DNA of 62,000 bases from Cryptomeria japonica (GCF_030272615.1 NC_081407.1:140374897-140436896); one strand, 5' to 3'. Counted from the stretch's first letter, positions 23,842 to 36,493 are shown. Notes: generated by a model from the letters alone, not told the origin. Program-made: numbers and translations.

Positions 23842-25386
23842 TGGTACAGGAGCACCTCAAAACTAAGATGATAAGTGAAATAAAGGCTAAAGGTCACACA
23901 TGGGAATGTGACCTTCCAATCAATGTAATAGGATAGTCTTTTTTGTTTGATTTTTGTAATAAACTCCACCTTGTCACCCAATGACATGGATTTGGCAAAT
24001 TGATAAGACACCATGGGCATATGGGCCTAGGGGTATTTGGTTGAGTATTTTATAGGTGTTTATGTGTTGGATAAGTCTTAGGATGGTTTAGGACATGTTG
24101 AAACATCTCTAGGTAGGTGGATTTAACATATGTCAAAAGTTGCTCAAACTTGACAACTTTTAATGACAACTTTTGATTGCAAATAGAAAATTCTTTCCAA
24201 TGGTCACCTCGGGTTAAAAGGTGGTTGATAACCATTGAGGAAGGTATAAATTTTCATTCCCAAGCATCATTGAGGGGAGATAATGACTTTGTAAACATTT
24301 GGCATCATTGAAGTAATACAATTTCGAGAATTTCGACAATTCTGTTATTCTACACGGTGTACGGTACTATATGAATATTTTGGAATTAGGAAACTACCAG
24401 GATGTAATAGAGTGGACAATCACCTTTCAGATGCATCAAGTCTGAGGTCCTAGTTCACCAAGACAAGGGAGAAACTATCATTTTCTGGAAGTGGTCTAGA
24501 TTTGACAGTTTTGCCTAGGGTTTTGCAAAGAAATGGCCTCATCTTGCTGATCCTTCATTGATGGTTCACGAATTTGGAGGGGATGAAAGTATGGCCAATG
24601 TATTTTATTATTTTGAAGACCTTGTGTAGGTTAGGAATAGTTGGAGGTGAGGGTTTGATGCATTAAGGTGGGCAACTCCATGTGGCCACCATGTAAGTGT
24701 AAGCAAACAAGCCTCACATCAGGGGTTAGAGGTCTGATCGTGACCTAAGACTTAGGAATTGGTGTATTTTACATGTCCTAAGAGTGTTCCTTGAGTTATT
24801 TTTGTGAGTTAAGGTCTTTGTCTATACACTCCTTTGTAAAATAGGCCTAATTGGGGCTATTAGGTCTCCTAACTAGAATAGGGTTTGGATTCTTGTGTTC
24901 CCAACTGGTCAAAACCCTTAGGATATGTTTTTTAACTCTAAAAAGGGTATCCAAATTGGGGATTTTTTGTCTGGGTCTTTTGGATAAATAAGGAGTTAAG
25001 TGTGGAAAACCGGTCTGGCAGGGTTATTAGGATTAGTAAGCCTTGTTGCAGCAGTTACCCCAAACCGGTAGAGGGAACCTAAATCAATGATAGAAGGGGG
25101 GTCTCTCTAATCTAAGGGTCTTCAAACCAAACCTTAAATAGCCATTTTAGCATTGGAAAAGGGACCAACCCATTGTTGGCCATAGGGTCCTTGAGAGCCT
25201 CTAGAAGACCTTATGCGATGCTCAATGAAAGAGACCTTGTGAGGGAGCTTCTTTGGAAGAAAGGGATGCGGGACTTGTCAAACTGATATTAATTAACCCC
25301 TTGTAGTGTTGTGTGATTTCTAGGGTCCTCGATGTGCTCTTGGATTAGGGGAACCTATCCTATACCTATACCAGGGCTCTAAATCA
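23842..25386 (+). repeat. 3' LTR of element I
   Basis: 1545 bp, TGGTACAGGAGC ... GGGCTCTAAATCA. It differs from the 5' LTR by scattered substitutions, for example GTCTTGTTTG against GTCTTTTTTG near the start. Confidence 0.93.
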
Positions 25387-25391
25387 GAGTA

Positions 25392-26299
25392 TAGTTTCAG
25401 ACAGAGACACTAAGTTTGTTGGCTATTGTTGGAGAACACTTTGGAAGAAGATGCAGACAGATTTGAAGTTTTTGTTCTAATTTTCATCCACAGACTGATG
25501 GTGAAATAGAAGTAGTTAACCGAAGCTTCAAAAATTTGTTGAGATGTTTAGTTGGAGATCAAACTAGAAGTTGGTATTTGATTCTTGTACAAGTAGAGTT
25601 TGCCTACAATAATTCAGTAAACAAGAGTACCAGAAGAACACCTTTCGAGATTGTTACCAGAGTACATCCTAGAGGTATATCAGAATTAAGAGATATTAGC
25701 AGTGAAGACTAGAGAAGTCCAGAAGTAGAATAATTTACAGATCACATGAAGGACTTACATATTCAAGTTAAGAAACATCTAGAGGACATGAACAACAAGT
25801 TTAAGGAGAAGGCATATAAAAAGAGGAGACATAAGGAATTTGAATTTGGCAATGAAGTGATGGTGTATCAGAGAAAATAAATATTCTTGGTTGGAACTTA
25901 TAACAAGTTGCAGATGAGAAAGTTTGGACCTTGCAAGATCTTGAGAAAGTTCAAATCTGGGAATGCATATGAAGTGGAGTTACTAGATAGTTTGAGTATT
26001 TCACCTGTGTTTCACATTGTAGATCTTCATCAGTATTTGAACCCAAATTTAGTGAGGACAATATTGTAGACTTGGAGGAAAAGTTGCCCCAGAAGGAACC
26101 ATATCAGATTGAAGACATTTTGGACAGTAGGATTGGGCATAGTACCCAGAGCAGTCAGTATAAGGAGTATCTTGTGAAGTGGAAGGACATACCAGTTGAA
26201 TATTCATGTTGGATTTCTTAGGAAGAGGTAGACTGCTTTGGTTTTCCTCTGACCCCAACAAAGTGAGAGACTCACTTTTTTTCAACAACCTTGGATGTT
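25392..26299 (+). pseudogene. Integrase C-terminal part and chromodomain of element H
   Basis: It continues H pol after I: SDRDTKFVGY then RTLWKKMQTDLKF. A GQTEVVN-like segment appears as GEIEVVNR after a frameshift near 25480. GPY/F-like KFGPCKILRKF (about 25917) and a chromodomain (ILDSRIGHSTQSSQ ... YLVKWKDIPVEYSCWIS, about 26110-26220) follow, then a stop. It is degenerate and cannot be translated as one frame. Confidence 0.85.
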
Positions 26300-27084
26300 T
26301 GATGTAGGAGCATCCCCGGTTCATAGAAATCTTCCATCAACCAAAAATATTTCCTTTATGTTTTTTTGTTTGTTTGCAGTTTCAGCATTTCTTTCTGTGT
26401 GTCCTAGATTTATCTCACCCAAACCCATGGAGTTGGATTTTTCTTGAAGATCTGATCACCTTACTTATTCCCAAAACATGGAGCATTTGGATCATTTTTT
26501 GGCAAGTTATTGCTACTGATTTCTAAGACAATTTTTTGTTACCGGTTGCCTAGACCTATTTGCATTAGTGATCTATTGGATCCCTTATGTAGCTTGCGAA
26601 GCCCTGAGCATTGATTCTAATGTGCCTTAGTGTGTGGTCGATAATTTCCCATGATCTACACTTCATCCTTTGGATTTTTTGAGGGAATTTCTTTGGTGGA
26701 GGCCGACCTTGTTGGTTTTTCACGTTAGGTCTTGTTCTTCAGGTTTTGATCCTTTTTTGGGCCAAGCATATCCCCTTGGATCGTATAAATCATTGTAATA
26801 GATCATTATAATGTAATTAAGAAGTTAGACTAAGCATAAAATATATATCTTAAGATTTGAGGTCCCAGTTGTGACCTGTTCTGTATTTTGAGCATGTTCT
26901 AGCAGGTCTGTGAGACGGTTTATGTAACCTAGTTGCTATCGGTTGGTTGTAATCAGTTTTCATAATATAATTCATTCTGTTCTACATTGCCTCCATCATG
27001 TCCCTGTATTTCTATTGTGTTTACTCTTGTTGACCAGTCTGGACTGATCTCAATTGAGGTTCCTCCTAGCCGGTGATTGCTTCA
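26300..27084 (+). repeat. 3' LTR of element H
   Basis: 785 bp, TGATGTAGGAGCATCC ... CCGGTGATTGCTTCA, followed by the TGATC duplication. It is longer than the 5' LTR, partly from an insertion near 26570. Confidence 0.9.
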
Positions 27085-27089
27085 TGATC

Positions 27090-27641
27090 GCTTCTTCTTA
27101 TTTACCTCTCATAGTGTATATAACCCACTGTGTTATCTGCCTCAACTGTCCACACTCTTGTCATTGGTCTCTACTACTCATTTCCTTTGTTCTCTTCACT
27201 ATCTCCTCCCATCTCTAGATCTTAGATGCTTCATGTCTCCTCCACGCATCAGAACATTCTACATGTAGACTCTTCTGAAGTATTATTCATGCGCTAGCAT
27301 CATGTTATTGACACCTGTGTGATTTTCTTCTCTGTGACCCTCTACTCTCTATTTCCTATCCTTTATTTTTGCAGAGATCATATTCATGCACACCTGTTGC
27401 TCTTACTCCACCACACCACAACACCTTCTCTCAATCCATCCTTCTACATTTCACACTTTTTTTAGTTTTAGGTCTTCCATGCAACCCTAGGATTTTCCCT
27501 CTAAACAGAAAATCAAAATCTTCACAAGCCATTGGAAGATCTTCCTTGTCTCCACATTCTAGTTAGGTACTTGTCCACATTTAATTCTACCTATCTTCTC
27601 CTTTTGGTAACCTCTCTAATTTTGGTTAGACCACTCTCTAT
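27090..27641. repeat. LTR-like remnant J, right half
   Basis: Pyrimidine-rich DNA (CTCC, TCTTC, CACTC words) that continues the sequence left of H. No coding part, PBS or tract is seen, and the far boundary is set only by the start of D. It is probably an old solo LTR or LTR fragment. Confidence 0.35.
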
Positions 27642-28852
27642 TGTTAGATAGATCTGATACCGGAAGTAAACCGAGAGGGGGAGGGTGCATCAGTTTACCA
27701 TAAAAATAGAACTTATGCACATCAAAACCAATAAACTAGAGCACAAATAAACCAACACAATGAAGGATAGAACATGAAAGAACAGTACACACAACACCAA
27801 TATTTTGATGTGGAAAACTCAATAAAGGGAAAAACCACGGTGGGAAACCCTACCCACAATCATATAATACTTCTATAGCAGTATATGAAATTATAATGGG
27901 GATTGCACTTGTAATCAGGCCAACCACCTAGAGCTCACTACTTATGACAAAAATAAATCTCACTAAATTACAAAACATCAGACTACAATCTGGAAAGAAT
28001 GAGTTGTGAAAGTAGCATCACCTAATGCTTGGTACAGTTCCGGTTAAGCACATATGTCTACCCTACAATACAAAAACCTTCACCAAATGATATATCACTT
28101 GTTCGCACATAAACTTTCCATTGATAATGTAGACATAACCATCAATCCCATCAATCTCCAAATTAGATGAATAAGTCACCTATAAAGATAGATCATCAAC
28201 CTTATTGACAAGGTCAGCTAAACCCTAAACCCATAAACCCATAATAAAAAAAGTTACATTCCACGGTATCACTAGACCAATATTATGATTTACATTACAT
28301 AGCATGGACCTAAATCAAGTAACCAAACAATTCCATCCACCGGAAATTCCGCTAAGACTAAAATCCAACACGCTTCACCAACCAATAGAAACCCTTAGTG
28401 AAGTAACATAGAAAGTCTAACCGGATCCAAATAGGACCACCATAATAGCACGCCAACTAATGAAAAATCATCAAACACTCAAAATATTATCAAGAAGGAC
28501 CTTCAACATGATATAAAACGATTCCATAAGTCGGACCCAAATCGTCTGACCAAAACATCAAATATCACTTACTGGTAAAGCTAATCGGTACCAGGAAATA
28601 CCAACCGAGAACATAAGTGATAGTTACCGGAGCACCAAAACATTGACCAACAAAATATGGCAAACAAATAACCATCTAGAGTAAGCATCCAAAACCAATT
28701 CTAGAGATCTGATCATACCGGATCTGAATCATAGCCAAAACCAAGATGATCACTAAGACTAACCAAGATAGGTCCAACCAAGATAGCCTCCAACCAGGAT
28801 ACAATGTTGACATCAATGAAAACACTTAACTAGATCCAGCATATTGCCATCA
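27642..28852 (-). repeat. 3' LTR of element D
   Basis: It runs (plus) TGTTAGATAGATCTGA ... TATTGCCATCA. It has the GAGAGGGGGAGGGTG block at its left end and the GGGAAAAACCACGGTGGGAA block at 27828-27850, which are shared with C, E and F. A polypurine tract lies right beside it. No partner LTR is in the window. Confidence 0.8.
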
Positions 28853-29116
28853 ATCTCCCCCTTTGGCATTGATGGCAACATTGAATGTGAAAAACATCCA
28901 AGTGCCAAGGAATTCCAACAATCTCCCTCAAAGATATGACTGATTTTCACATGAATACCATCTCTCCCCCTTTGACATCAATGACAAAGGATGCATACCA
29001 AGCCAAAAATACTAAATCAAACAGTTGTCTACTCCCCCTGAGTAGTATCATCATCTCATCAACTCGAATAAAAAAACCATCTGATAAGCTTACTTGATTG
29101 ATGCATTTCTATATCT
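28853..29116 (-). other. 3' untranslated region and polypurine tract of element D
   Basis: The minus strand reads GCCAAAGGGGGAGAT at 28853-28867, directly before the LTR. The 250 bp beside it repeat the theme (CTCCCCCTTTGACATCAATG at about 28970 and ACTCCCCCTGAG at 29030), so several candidate tracts exist. No gene is present. Confidence 0.75.
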
Positions 29117-29334
29117 CTATGTCTCTTCCAAAGGGTTGGTAACCCCCAACTGATATCTAAGATATTCAAAAGTATCTTTAGGCAAAGGTTTAGTTACAAT
29201 ATTTGCACTCTTCTCCTTAGTAGGCACAAAAACCAATTTGACTTCCTTTTCTTCAACCTTTTCCTTCAAGAAATTGTACCTTATAGAAATGTATTTTGAT
29301 TTGGAATGAAATATTGGATTCTTTGACATATGAA
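29117..29334 (-). pseudogene. RNase H C-terminal end of element D
   Basis: The minus strand reads HMSKNPIFHSKSKYISIRYNF then KEKSANIVTKPLPKDTFEYLR and stops after LGVTNPLEET. This is the standard end of copia pol. It is cut after the codons for A-I-H by element E; the upstream part resumes at 37918. Confidence 0.88.
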
Positions 29335-30757
29335 TGATGGTATGATGAAAGAATAAGAATCCAGTCAACTATTGAGGGTGGGGGGGGCGTGCGGTGAATC
29401 AGTAGATAGAAAAACTGATACTAACTTCACCAATCTCAAAATCAATCTCTCAAAGTAAACTTAGAACTATCAATGCAATATCACTGTCAAGATAAAAACT
29501 CTCAAGATAAACCGGTTGACTATTACAACAAACTAACAGTAAATAAATTCAAACTCATAAACATCCAAATGCTTTTACTGACATAAGTAAAACTTCATTT
29601 CACAATGCTTCCAGTTATCATGACTTATCAAAGTGGATTAAGTAGTTAAGCAAATCAACCATAAGAACATAACCACAAAAACATTCACCACTTGACACAA
29701 TATTTTTGACATGGAAACCCAAATGGGAAAAACCATGGTGAGATGAGACTCACAAGATAACTATCTGAACTCTTCTGAAGTTCACCCTATTAGGAGCCTA
29801 GCTTGTTAAAGCTTCACAAAAGTCCTGTTAAGAACATATCCTTTTAGGGACCACCCGGTTAAGAGATTGACTATAATGCCTTGTTAGAAGCAATACCCTA
29901 TAAGGAGTAACCTCGATAGAGGATTTGAAAACCAAGCTAATGGATCACTTGGTTAGAGGATTTGAATAACACCAAGCTTGTTAGAGCTTACCCGGTTAGG
30001 GGATTTCAATCTGTTGTAATTGTTAAAAAACAACAGGAGTTTGTTGATTTGTTTGAATAGCACTACACTTGCTTGTTCGGATCCTTTTCATGCTCCTATC
30101 TACCTTTACTCAAACTGTAGATACATCATCCGGTTCGACAACCACACACTTAACTAAAACTTTGCCAACTTTGAAACTAAACATCTCATCGACCTTATAA
30201 ACAAATCAATTAGGTCGGTAACACAACAAAAACCCAATTCTCTCCTAGAGATTACAAACAAGTCGGTTCAAGTATGATCGCTGGATAACATAGCAATCTC
30301 TACACATCAATCAAGAAAACCTCGATCTCTCCTTGATCACCACTTCATCGAACTCAATTACTCATCATGCGCTTTGCATTACATGCAATATACTTGCTCA
30401 TTCCCTAGACAAAAACCGTTTCAACAACGTGCCAAAATCACTTTGAAATTCTCTTCATACAATAATCATACATGTCATAATCATTACTACTCATTATCAG
30501 ATCATAAATCAATATAACCAATTCACCAAACTTAATCAGTTAGGGTTTATCAAATCAACAGGTAGGGTTTACCGGTTCAACTCTCCAATACATAGCAATA
30601 CCGGTTTAGTCCATAAATTCTTCCTACCAGTTATAGTTTCCTTCACTAGCTCTTCCTACCAGTTACAAAACATCATTACAACAATATCATTACCGGTTAA
30701 CTGATATCAATGACAACATAACATATCATTAATGCAATCTTCATATAGATGCCAACA
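29335..30757 (-). repeat. 3' LTR of element E
   Basis: 1423 bp, matching 36496-37912 with scattered substitutions. It contains the G-run with GTGAATCAGT near its left end and the CCCAAATGGGAAAAACCATGG block at about 29720. Confidence 0.93.
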
Positions 30758-31097
30758 ATCTCCCCCTTTGGCATTGATGGCAATACAAATACCATTGATT
30801 GTTGTGATTGTGAATAGGAATCTTGGTTTATATTACCAAGTATTCACCTTGTCTTCCACTTGTCTTCCTTCTCTCTGTCAATCATGCAAATCACATAGTT
30901 CTTCTCCCCCTTTGACAATAATGCCAAATTGAAAGTAAAACATGTAATTTCAAATGTCACTATTCAACATCAACAATCTGCAACTTGATGCTCCCCCTAT
31001 GGAATAATTTCACTTCTACATCATTCTTGTTGTAAAATTTTGCAAGTAGCTTCGGGACTGGTGTAATCTAAATCATTCTCAACTGACCTCATGAAGG
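30758..31097 (-). other. Polypurine tract and 3' untranslated region of element E
   Basis: The minus strand reads GCCAAAGGGGGAGAT at 30758-30772. Further CTCCCCCTTTGACA and CTCCCCCTATGG words follow at about 30905 and 30990. No gene is seen. Confidence 0.75.
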
Positions 31098-32325
31098 TGT
31101 TAGGTCCAACAAGGAAAGCTAATGTACTGAGAGGGGAGGGGTGAATCAGTACTTCAAAACTTTTCTTTAAAAACAATCTTACTGATAAACATAAACTGTG
31201 TAAAGATGATCTCATAATAAATAATGCTAAAACATAATCATAGAAATATCATCCATACACATTTCACTCCACAACACAAATATTTTGGTTACGCAGAAAC
31301 TCTTGGTTAGAGAGAAAAACTGCGGTGGGGATGGCACCCACAACTTCACTACTGCAATAGTAAAGGTTGCTCGGTTAGAGCTACATGTTTAGCTATTTTT
31401 GATAGCTTACCATGTTAGGAGTATTAAGATCTTTAGATCTACCTTGCTAAAGGATTTTAAAAACACTTTTACAAAATGTTGTACTTGATTAAAGGCTTTA
31501 CAATTTATAGACCTTGTTAGAGTCTTTTACCCTGTTAAAGGTTTCTAACACAACTCAATATAATTCAATCAAAATCTTTACAAAATATCTGCAACTTTAC
31601 ATCTGAAATGTTATAGCAGATTCTATGTGCTCAATATGAAATTACCATGCTCATAGCATACCTCGGTAATTGATAGATAAACTCGGTGACCTCTTCTATA
31701 TTCTCTATCCCTTAGACTATATTCTGAAAATCTTCTCGGTGACCTCTTCTGTATTCTCTGTCCCTTAGACTTTATTCTGAAAATCTTCTCGGTGATCTCT
31801 GAATACCTTTGTTCAATCATCTCATCTTAACTTCTCTCAAGATTTTCATTATCAACTCATCATCTTTCTTCCTCTGTCTTATTTTGATATTCAAAACACT
31901 CTATATATATAGATCTCTAAGGCGGTGATCTTGTTCTTACATCGATTATACAAACATGTTTTATCGAATGAATAAACATAGAAATTATTTCATTGGATAA
32001 ACTTTCTCAAAATCATACAAAATCTTCGAGTGCAATTCCCTATGAAATAGCGGTTCCGTGTTCTCGAATCTTGTAATACGTTTCTACATATGTGTCCAGC
32101 TTCATTGAATCTGGTAACACGTTTCCACTCAGTTCAGATTAACTCGGTGGACATAGGAGATTTACTCGGTAGACAACTCGGTATATATCATCTCAGTGAC
32201 TAGCCTTTCTTCTGTTACCGACACCCTTAGTGCTTATCGACTGAACATTTCGGTAGTATTAACCGACTAGAGTATATAGGATGACTTTGGACATAAAACT
32301 AATGACAACTTAGTAAATAGTAATA
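31098..32325 (-). repeat. LTR-like block F inside the 3' end of E
   Basis: It starts (plus) TGTTAGGTCCAACAAGG with GAGAGGGGAGGGGTGAATCAGTAC and the GAAAAACTGCGGTGGGG block (31312-31328), as in the other copia LTRs. GAAGG occurs just before it and again at 32326-32330, a possible target duplication. However, the right end does not finish in CA, so the boundary is uncertain. It contains a tandem duplication of about 57 bp (31680-31795). It may be a solo LTR or a truncated one. Confidence 0.5.
31680..31795. repeat. Tandem duplication of about 57 bp in F
   Basis: The unit CTCGGTGACCTCTTCT...TTCTGAAAATCTT occurs twice, with a few differences between copies (TATATTCTCTATCC against TGTATTCTCTGTCC), and a third partial start CTCGGTGATCTC follows. 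Confidence 0.85.
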
Positions 32326-34126
32326 GAAGGGGTACAACCCCTAGCCGACTTCTAAGATACTCAAAAGTAGTCTTAGGCAAAGGTTTAGTAAAGATATCTG
32401 CAAGTTGCTCCTTGGTAGAAAAATGTTCCAAGACCACATCTTTACTCTGCACTTTTTCTCTTAAGAAATGATACTTCAATTCAATATGCTTGGTTCATGC
32501 ATGCAAAACAGGGTTCTTGGAAATATTTATGTCACTTGTATTATGACATAATATCTTTACAGGTTCTGAAATATTTATCTTAAAACCTTCCAAAATGTGC
32601 CTCATCTAGATAGATTGGGTACAATTCATGTAAGCTGCAACATACTCAACTTCAACAATAGATTGTGATGTACAACTCTGCTTCTTACTACTCCATCAAA
32701 AAATTCTTCCTCCAAGAAACAATGCTCCACCAGTTGTGCTTTTCCTATGATCAACATTTCCTGCCCAATCTGCATCTATGTACACCTTCAAGTCAAAGTT
32801 TCCTCCATATGGATACCATAATCCATAGTCAATAGTGCCTTTCAAATATCTAAAAATCCTCTTAGTTTCTATCAAATGTGTTTCCTTAGGATTCTTCTGG
32901 AATCTAGAAACTAACCCAACTGCATGAGCTATATCCTGTCTGTTGTGAACAACATAGTGCAATTTTTCAATCATTGACCTGTATTCCTTCTCATCAATAG
33001 ATGTGGATTCATCTACCTTAGACAACTTACAACCTGTAACCATTAGTGTCCCAACTAGTTCATAAACACCCATACCAAATGTCTTCAATACCTCTTTCAC
33101 ATACTTAGACTGTGTGATGAAAATACTATTCTTCATTTGTTGTATTTGCAAGCCTATGAATTTTTTTATTTCTCCCACTAGAGACATTTCAAACTCATTT
33201 TTCATTTCATCTGCAAAATCATTGCTCATGTCATCATTACCTCCAAATATGATATCATCTACAAAAACTTCACTTACTAGTATTTTATCTCCTTCAGATT
33301 TGAGATATATGTTGCTATCTTCACTGGTTCTCAGAAAACCTATCTTCATCAAATGTGTATGAAGCCTTTCACACCATGCTCTTAGTGCCTTCTTTAGTTC
33401 ATATAAAGCCTTATGCAATCTGCATACCATGTCTTTCTCATCAGTCAAAGCATAACCATCTGACTGCTCAATGTATACTTCTTCTTCCAGTATCCCATTC
33501 AAAAATGTTGACTTAACATCCATCTGGTATACCTTGAATTTCTTGTGTGCTGCAAATGCAACTAAAGTTCTGACACCTTCTAGTCTTGCCACTAGTGCAA
33601 AAGTCTCACCATAATCTTCTCCTTCTTCTTGTGCATAACCTTTGCAAACCAACCTAGCTTTGTTGCGAACTACAACACCATCTTCATTCAACTTGTTCCT
33701 GAGTGCCCACTTAGTACCTATCACATTTTTATTTACCGGTCGGGGTACTAGGGTCCAAATGTTGTTTTTCTCAATTTGATTTAGTTCCTCCTCCATAGCT
33801 TTAACCCAATGATCACCACGAAATGCTTCCTTAGTAGTTCTTGGTTCAATAGTGGAGATCATGCAAGAATTCTCTCTGATTCTTCTTCTGGTAAGTACTC
33901 CAACATCCTTATCTCCAATAATTTGCTCAGGATTGTGATTGAGTCTCACATATCTTGGAATAACATGATCATTTCCTTCAAGTTCATATTCTTCATTATC
34001 ATCATCTTCTTCTGAATTTGTCTGTTTCGGTTGAACTGGTACATCAGTATTTGCTTTACCGGTTTTAGATTTCACAGTTTCTGGTTCCAAAAATAAAATG
34101 CAAGGATCCTCATCCTTTGTCTCCAA
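32267..34126 (-). pseudogene. Reverse transcriptase and RNase H of element E
   Basis: The N-terminal end is the integrase-RT linker ([20 protein letters not shown]). RT blocks are [45 protein letters not shown] and [11 protein letters not shown] (catalytic VDD intact). RNase H follows: [18 protein letters not shown], then a stop at about 32697, and in the same frame KQSCTSQSI and SKNPVLHA up to KYHFLREKV...ADIFTKPLPK (32479-32390). Expected GLKQAPRAW is ELKKALRAW here. The last codons run into F sequence and stop at 32267. Confidence 0.9.
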
Positions 34127-35272
34127 ACTAGTTTCCTATGAGACTTCAGGATATTCATGCACTCAAACATCAACACTCTCAATAATTCTCTGTGTCCGGT
34201 TGTTAAAACACTTGTAGGCCTTACTCTTGGTGGAATAACCAAGAAATATACCTTCATCACTTTTAGCCTCAAATTTGCTAACATAATCACCTCTCTTAAT
34301 AAAACATTTGTTACCAAATATCTTGAAATAACTAACACTAGGTGTTCTACCATACCAGTATTTATAAGGAGTCTTGTCCTTACCTCTCTTTACTAGAATC
34401 CAGTTCATAGTGTAGACAGTTGTGCTGACAACTTCTCTCCAAAAAGTTTTCGCTACACCTCCTTGTATCAACATTGTCCTAGTAGCTTCAACAACGAAAC
34501 GATTATTTCTCTCTATGATACCATTTTGTTGTGGTGTCCTTGGTGTAGAAAGCTATCATTTGATACCATTTTCTTCACAATATCTAGTGAATTCCTCAGA
34601 AGTAAATTCACCGCCTTGATCAGTCCTCAGACACTTTATATTATTACAGCTCTCCTTCTCAGCTAAGGCCATGAATGCCTTAAACTTACTAAAAGATTCG
34701 GCCTTATCCTTCAAGAATGTGACCCACATCATCCTTGAGCAATCATTAGTGAAGATCATAAAATATTTGTCACCTTGAATACTTTTTGTCCTTATTGGTC
34801 CACAAAGATCTGTATGAACAAAATCTAACAAATGTTCCGTTGAAAAATATTTTCTCTTGAAAGTTGAGGATGTCATCTTTCCCAACTGACATTCCTTACA
34901 TAGAGCATTAACTAGTTTGTCCAACTAAGGCAAACCTCTCACTGTCTTGGACTTACTCACTTTAACAATGTTATCAAAGTTTATATGACAAAATCTCCTA
35001 TGCCAAAGCCAACTATCATCTATCTTTGCAATTAAATAGTTGTTGACTTTAGGATTAAGATGAAAAAGGTTACCTTTAGTTTTTTTCCCAGTTGCAATCA
35101 ATTCACCTTTGCTCCCATAGATTTTGCACATACCATTCTTAAACTCCAATGGGTATCCTCTATCATTGAGTTGTGCCACACTCAAAAGATTGTGCTTTAA
35201 ACCTTCAACCCGGTTGACATCATCTGCACTGCTCTTTCCATTAAGAGAAATAGTTCCCTTACCTTTAACCAT
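34127..35272 (-). pseudogene. Integrase of element E
   Basis: The zinc finger is WLWHRRFCHINF plus CKECQLGK, split by a stop at 34925. Core blocks are FVHTDLCGPI (first Asp), LRTDQGGEF (second Asp) and, after two stops at about 34550, PQQNGIIERNN (Glu), all in one frame. The C-terminal part reads FKIFGNKCFIKRG and EGIFLGYSTKSKAYKCF. All three catalytic residues are readable; only nonsense codons break it. Confidence 0.9.
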
Positions 35273-36481
35273 CTAGGGTGAGTCATTACCAAATCTTACA
35301 ACTCCACCATCAAATTCCTTCAAAGAAAGAAGTTTTCTCGGGTCACTGGTCATGTGATGTGAACAACCACTATCAATGATCCAATCATCAAAGTTATCCA
35401 TTCGAGATACTAACACATTCTGATCATATATTTCCTCTATAATTGCTAGAAACACAATGTCTTCATTAGCATCACCATAAGATTCCTCATCAGTGATACC
35501 ACCATCAACAACAATAAGACAATCTCTTTTGCCTTTACCCTTATACTTCTTGAATTTCTCTCGTTTGTCCTCATTATCACCATTAGGACAGTTAGCAGCT
35601 ATGTGTCCAATCTTGTTGCATGCAAAACATTTCAAAGGTAATTTACCTCTATATTTACCAGTATCTCTGGGCAACCTCTTGGCCAACAATACTTCAAGCT
35701 CAACTAAACTGTCTTCATCATCATCTTCTCTGTTGGATCTAGATTCATAACTATGACTGACATCTCTACTTTTCCTCATAGATGGGTTAGAAACAGAAGT
35801 TCTAAATGCAGATTTAGATTTTTGTACACTACCATCATAACCATTTAATTTAAAAGCAGTAAGCTTGCCAATGATGGAGTCAAGGGTTACCTAAGTTTTG
35901 TCAATAGACTTTAGCTATTGAATGGTTGTAACTCGGATAGCGTAGACCGGTAGCAGGGTTCTAAATACCTTACTGATCATTGTGTCATCTTCCACTTTAC
36001 CTCCCACACTCTTAATTTCACCGACTATCTATTTTATCCTTTGACCATACTGTTGGGTATTCTTACCTTCATCCATTCGCATGTAATCAAACTTTCCTCT
36101 TAGACTATCTTCTTTAGAGAAATCTTAACATGTTCATCACTGCTATAAATCTCTTCAAGTTTTTTCCATACATCATATGCAGTCTCTAGACCATGAACAC
36201 CTACATACTCTACATCAAACAAAGAACTAATAATAGCCTCTAATTCTTGATTGTTTTCTTGTTGCTCTTTCTTCTGATCATAAGTCATAGTCCCAATAGG
36301 TGCAACATATTGAACAACGACATGTTCCTAGTATTGATTTCCAAGACTCTTGATATAAATTTTCATTTGATCACTCCATATCCTATAGTTCTCTCTATTA
36401 AACTTTGACCTTCCTTCTTCATCATGTTCTACAAGATCTTTACCTCAAGCTGTAAGGCTTAGACCTTAGAGGACCTAATAT
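35273..36481 (-). pseudogene. gag and protease of element E
   Basis: From about 36460 it reads the copia Gag N-terminal region (KKEQQENNQELEAIISSL, then YDVWKKLEEIYSS). One frame change lies before 35779. A CCHC knuckle is at about 35620 (CFACNKIGHIAANC), and the protease reads DDWIIDSGCSHHMTSD at about 35370 with DSG intact. It ends at a TAG at 35273-35275, after which pol continues in frame. Confidence 0.87.
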
Positions 36482-36493
36482 GCTTTGATACCA
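36482..36493 (-). other. Primer-binding site of element E
   Basis: The minus strand reads TGGTATCAAAGC, two bases after the LTR end ACCATCA. It is the initiator tRNA-Met type with one base change. Confidence 0.85.

Larger units (their letters stand above)
17626..25386 (+). mobile_element. Element I: Ty3/gypsy chromovirus inserted in the integrase of H
   Basis: LTRs at 17626-19173 and 23842-25386 start TGGT(G/A)CAGGAGCACC. The left ends GGGCTCTGCATCA and the right GGGCTCTAAATCA. The flanks are GAGCA (17621-17625) and GAGTA (25387-25391), a 5-bp target duplication with one change. Removing it rejoins the H integrase (HGLPKS to SDRDTKFVGY). Gag through chromodomain lie in one reading frame, broken by about fifteen stops but, as far as I can follow it, no frameshift. 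The order ends in a chromodomain, so it is a chromovirus. Confidence 0.93.
13427..27084 (+). mobile_element. Element H: decayed Ty3/gypsy chromovirus interrupted by element I
   Basis: LTRs at 13427-14159 and 26300-27084 both start TGATG(C/T)AGGAGCATCCC and end GACTGCTTCA or GATTGCTTCA. A perfect 5-bp target duplication TGATC flanks the element (13422-13426 and 27085-27089). The internal order is primer site, gag with CCHC knuckle, protease, reverse transcriptase, a much-reduced RNase H, integrase and chromodomain, which is the chromovirus order. Element I splits the integrase core between 17625 and 25387. Confidence 0.92.

Noticed and set aside
26049-26324. Minus-strand 91-codon frame at the end of H
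   Set aside because: Opposite the chromodomain of H and running into its LTR; a shadow.
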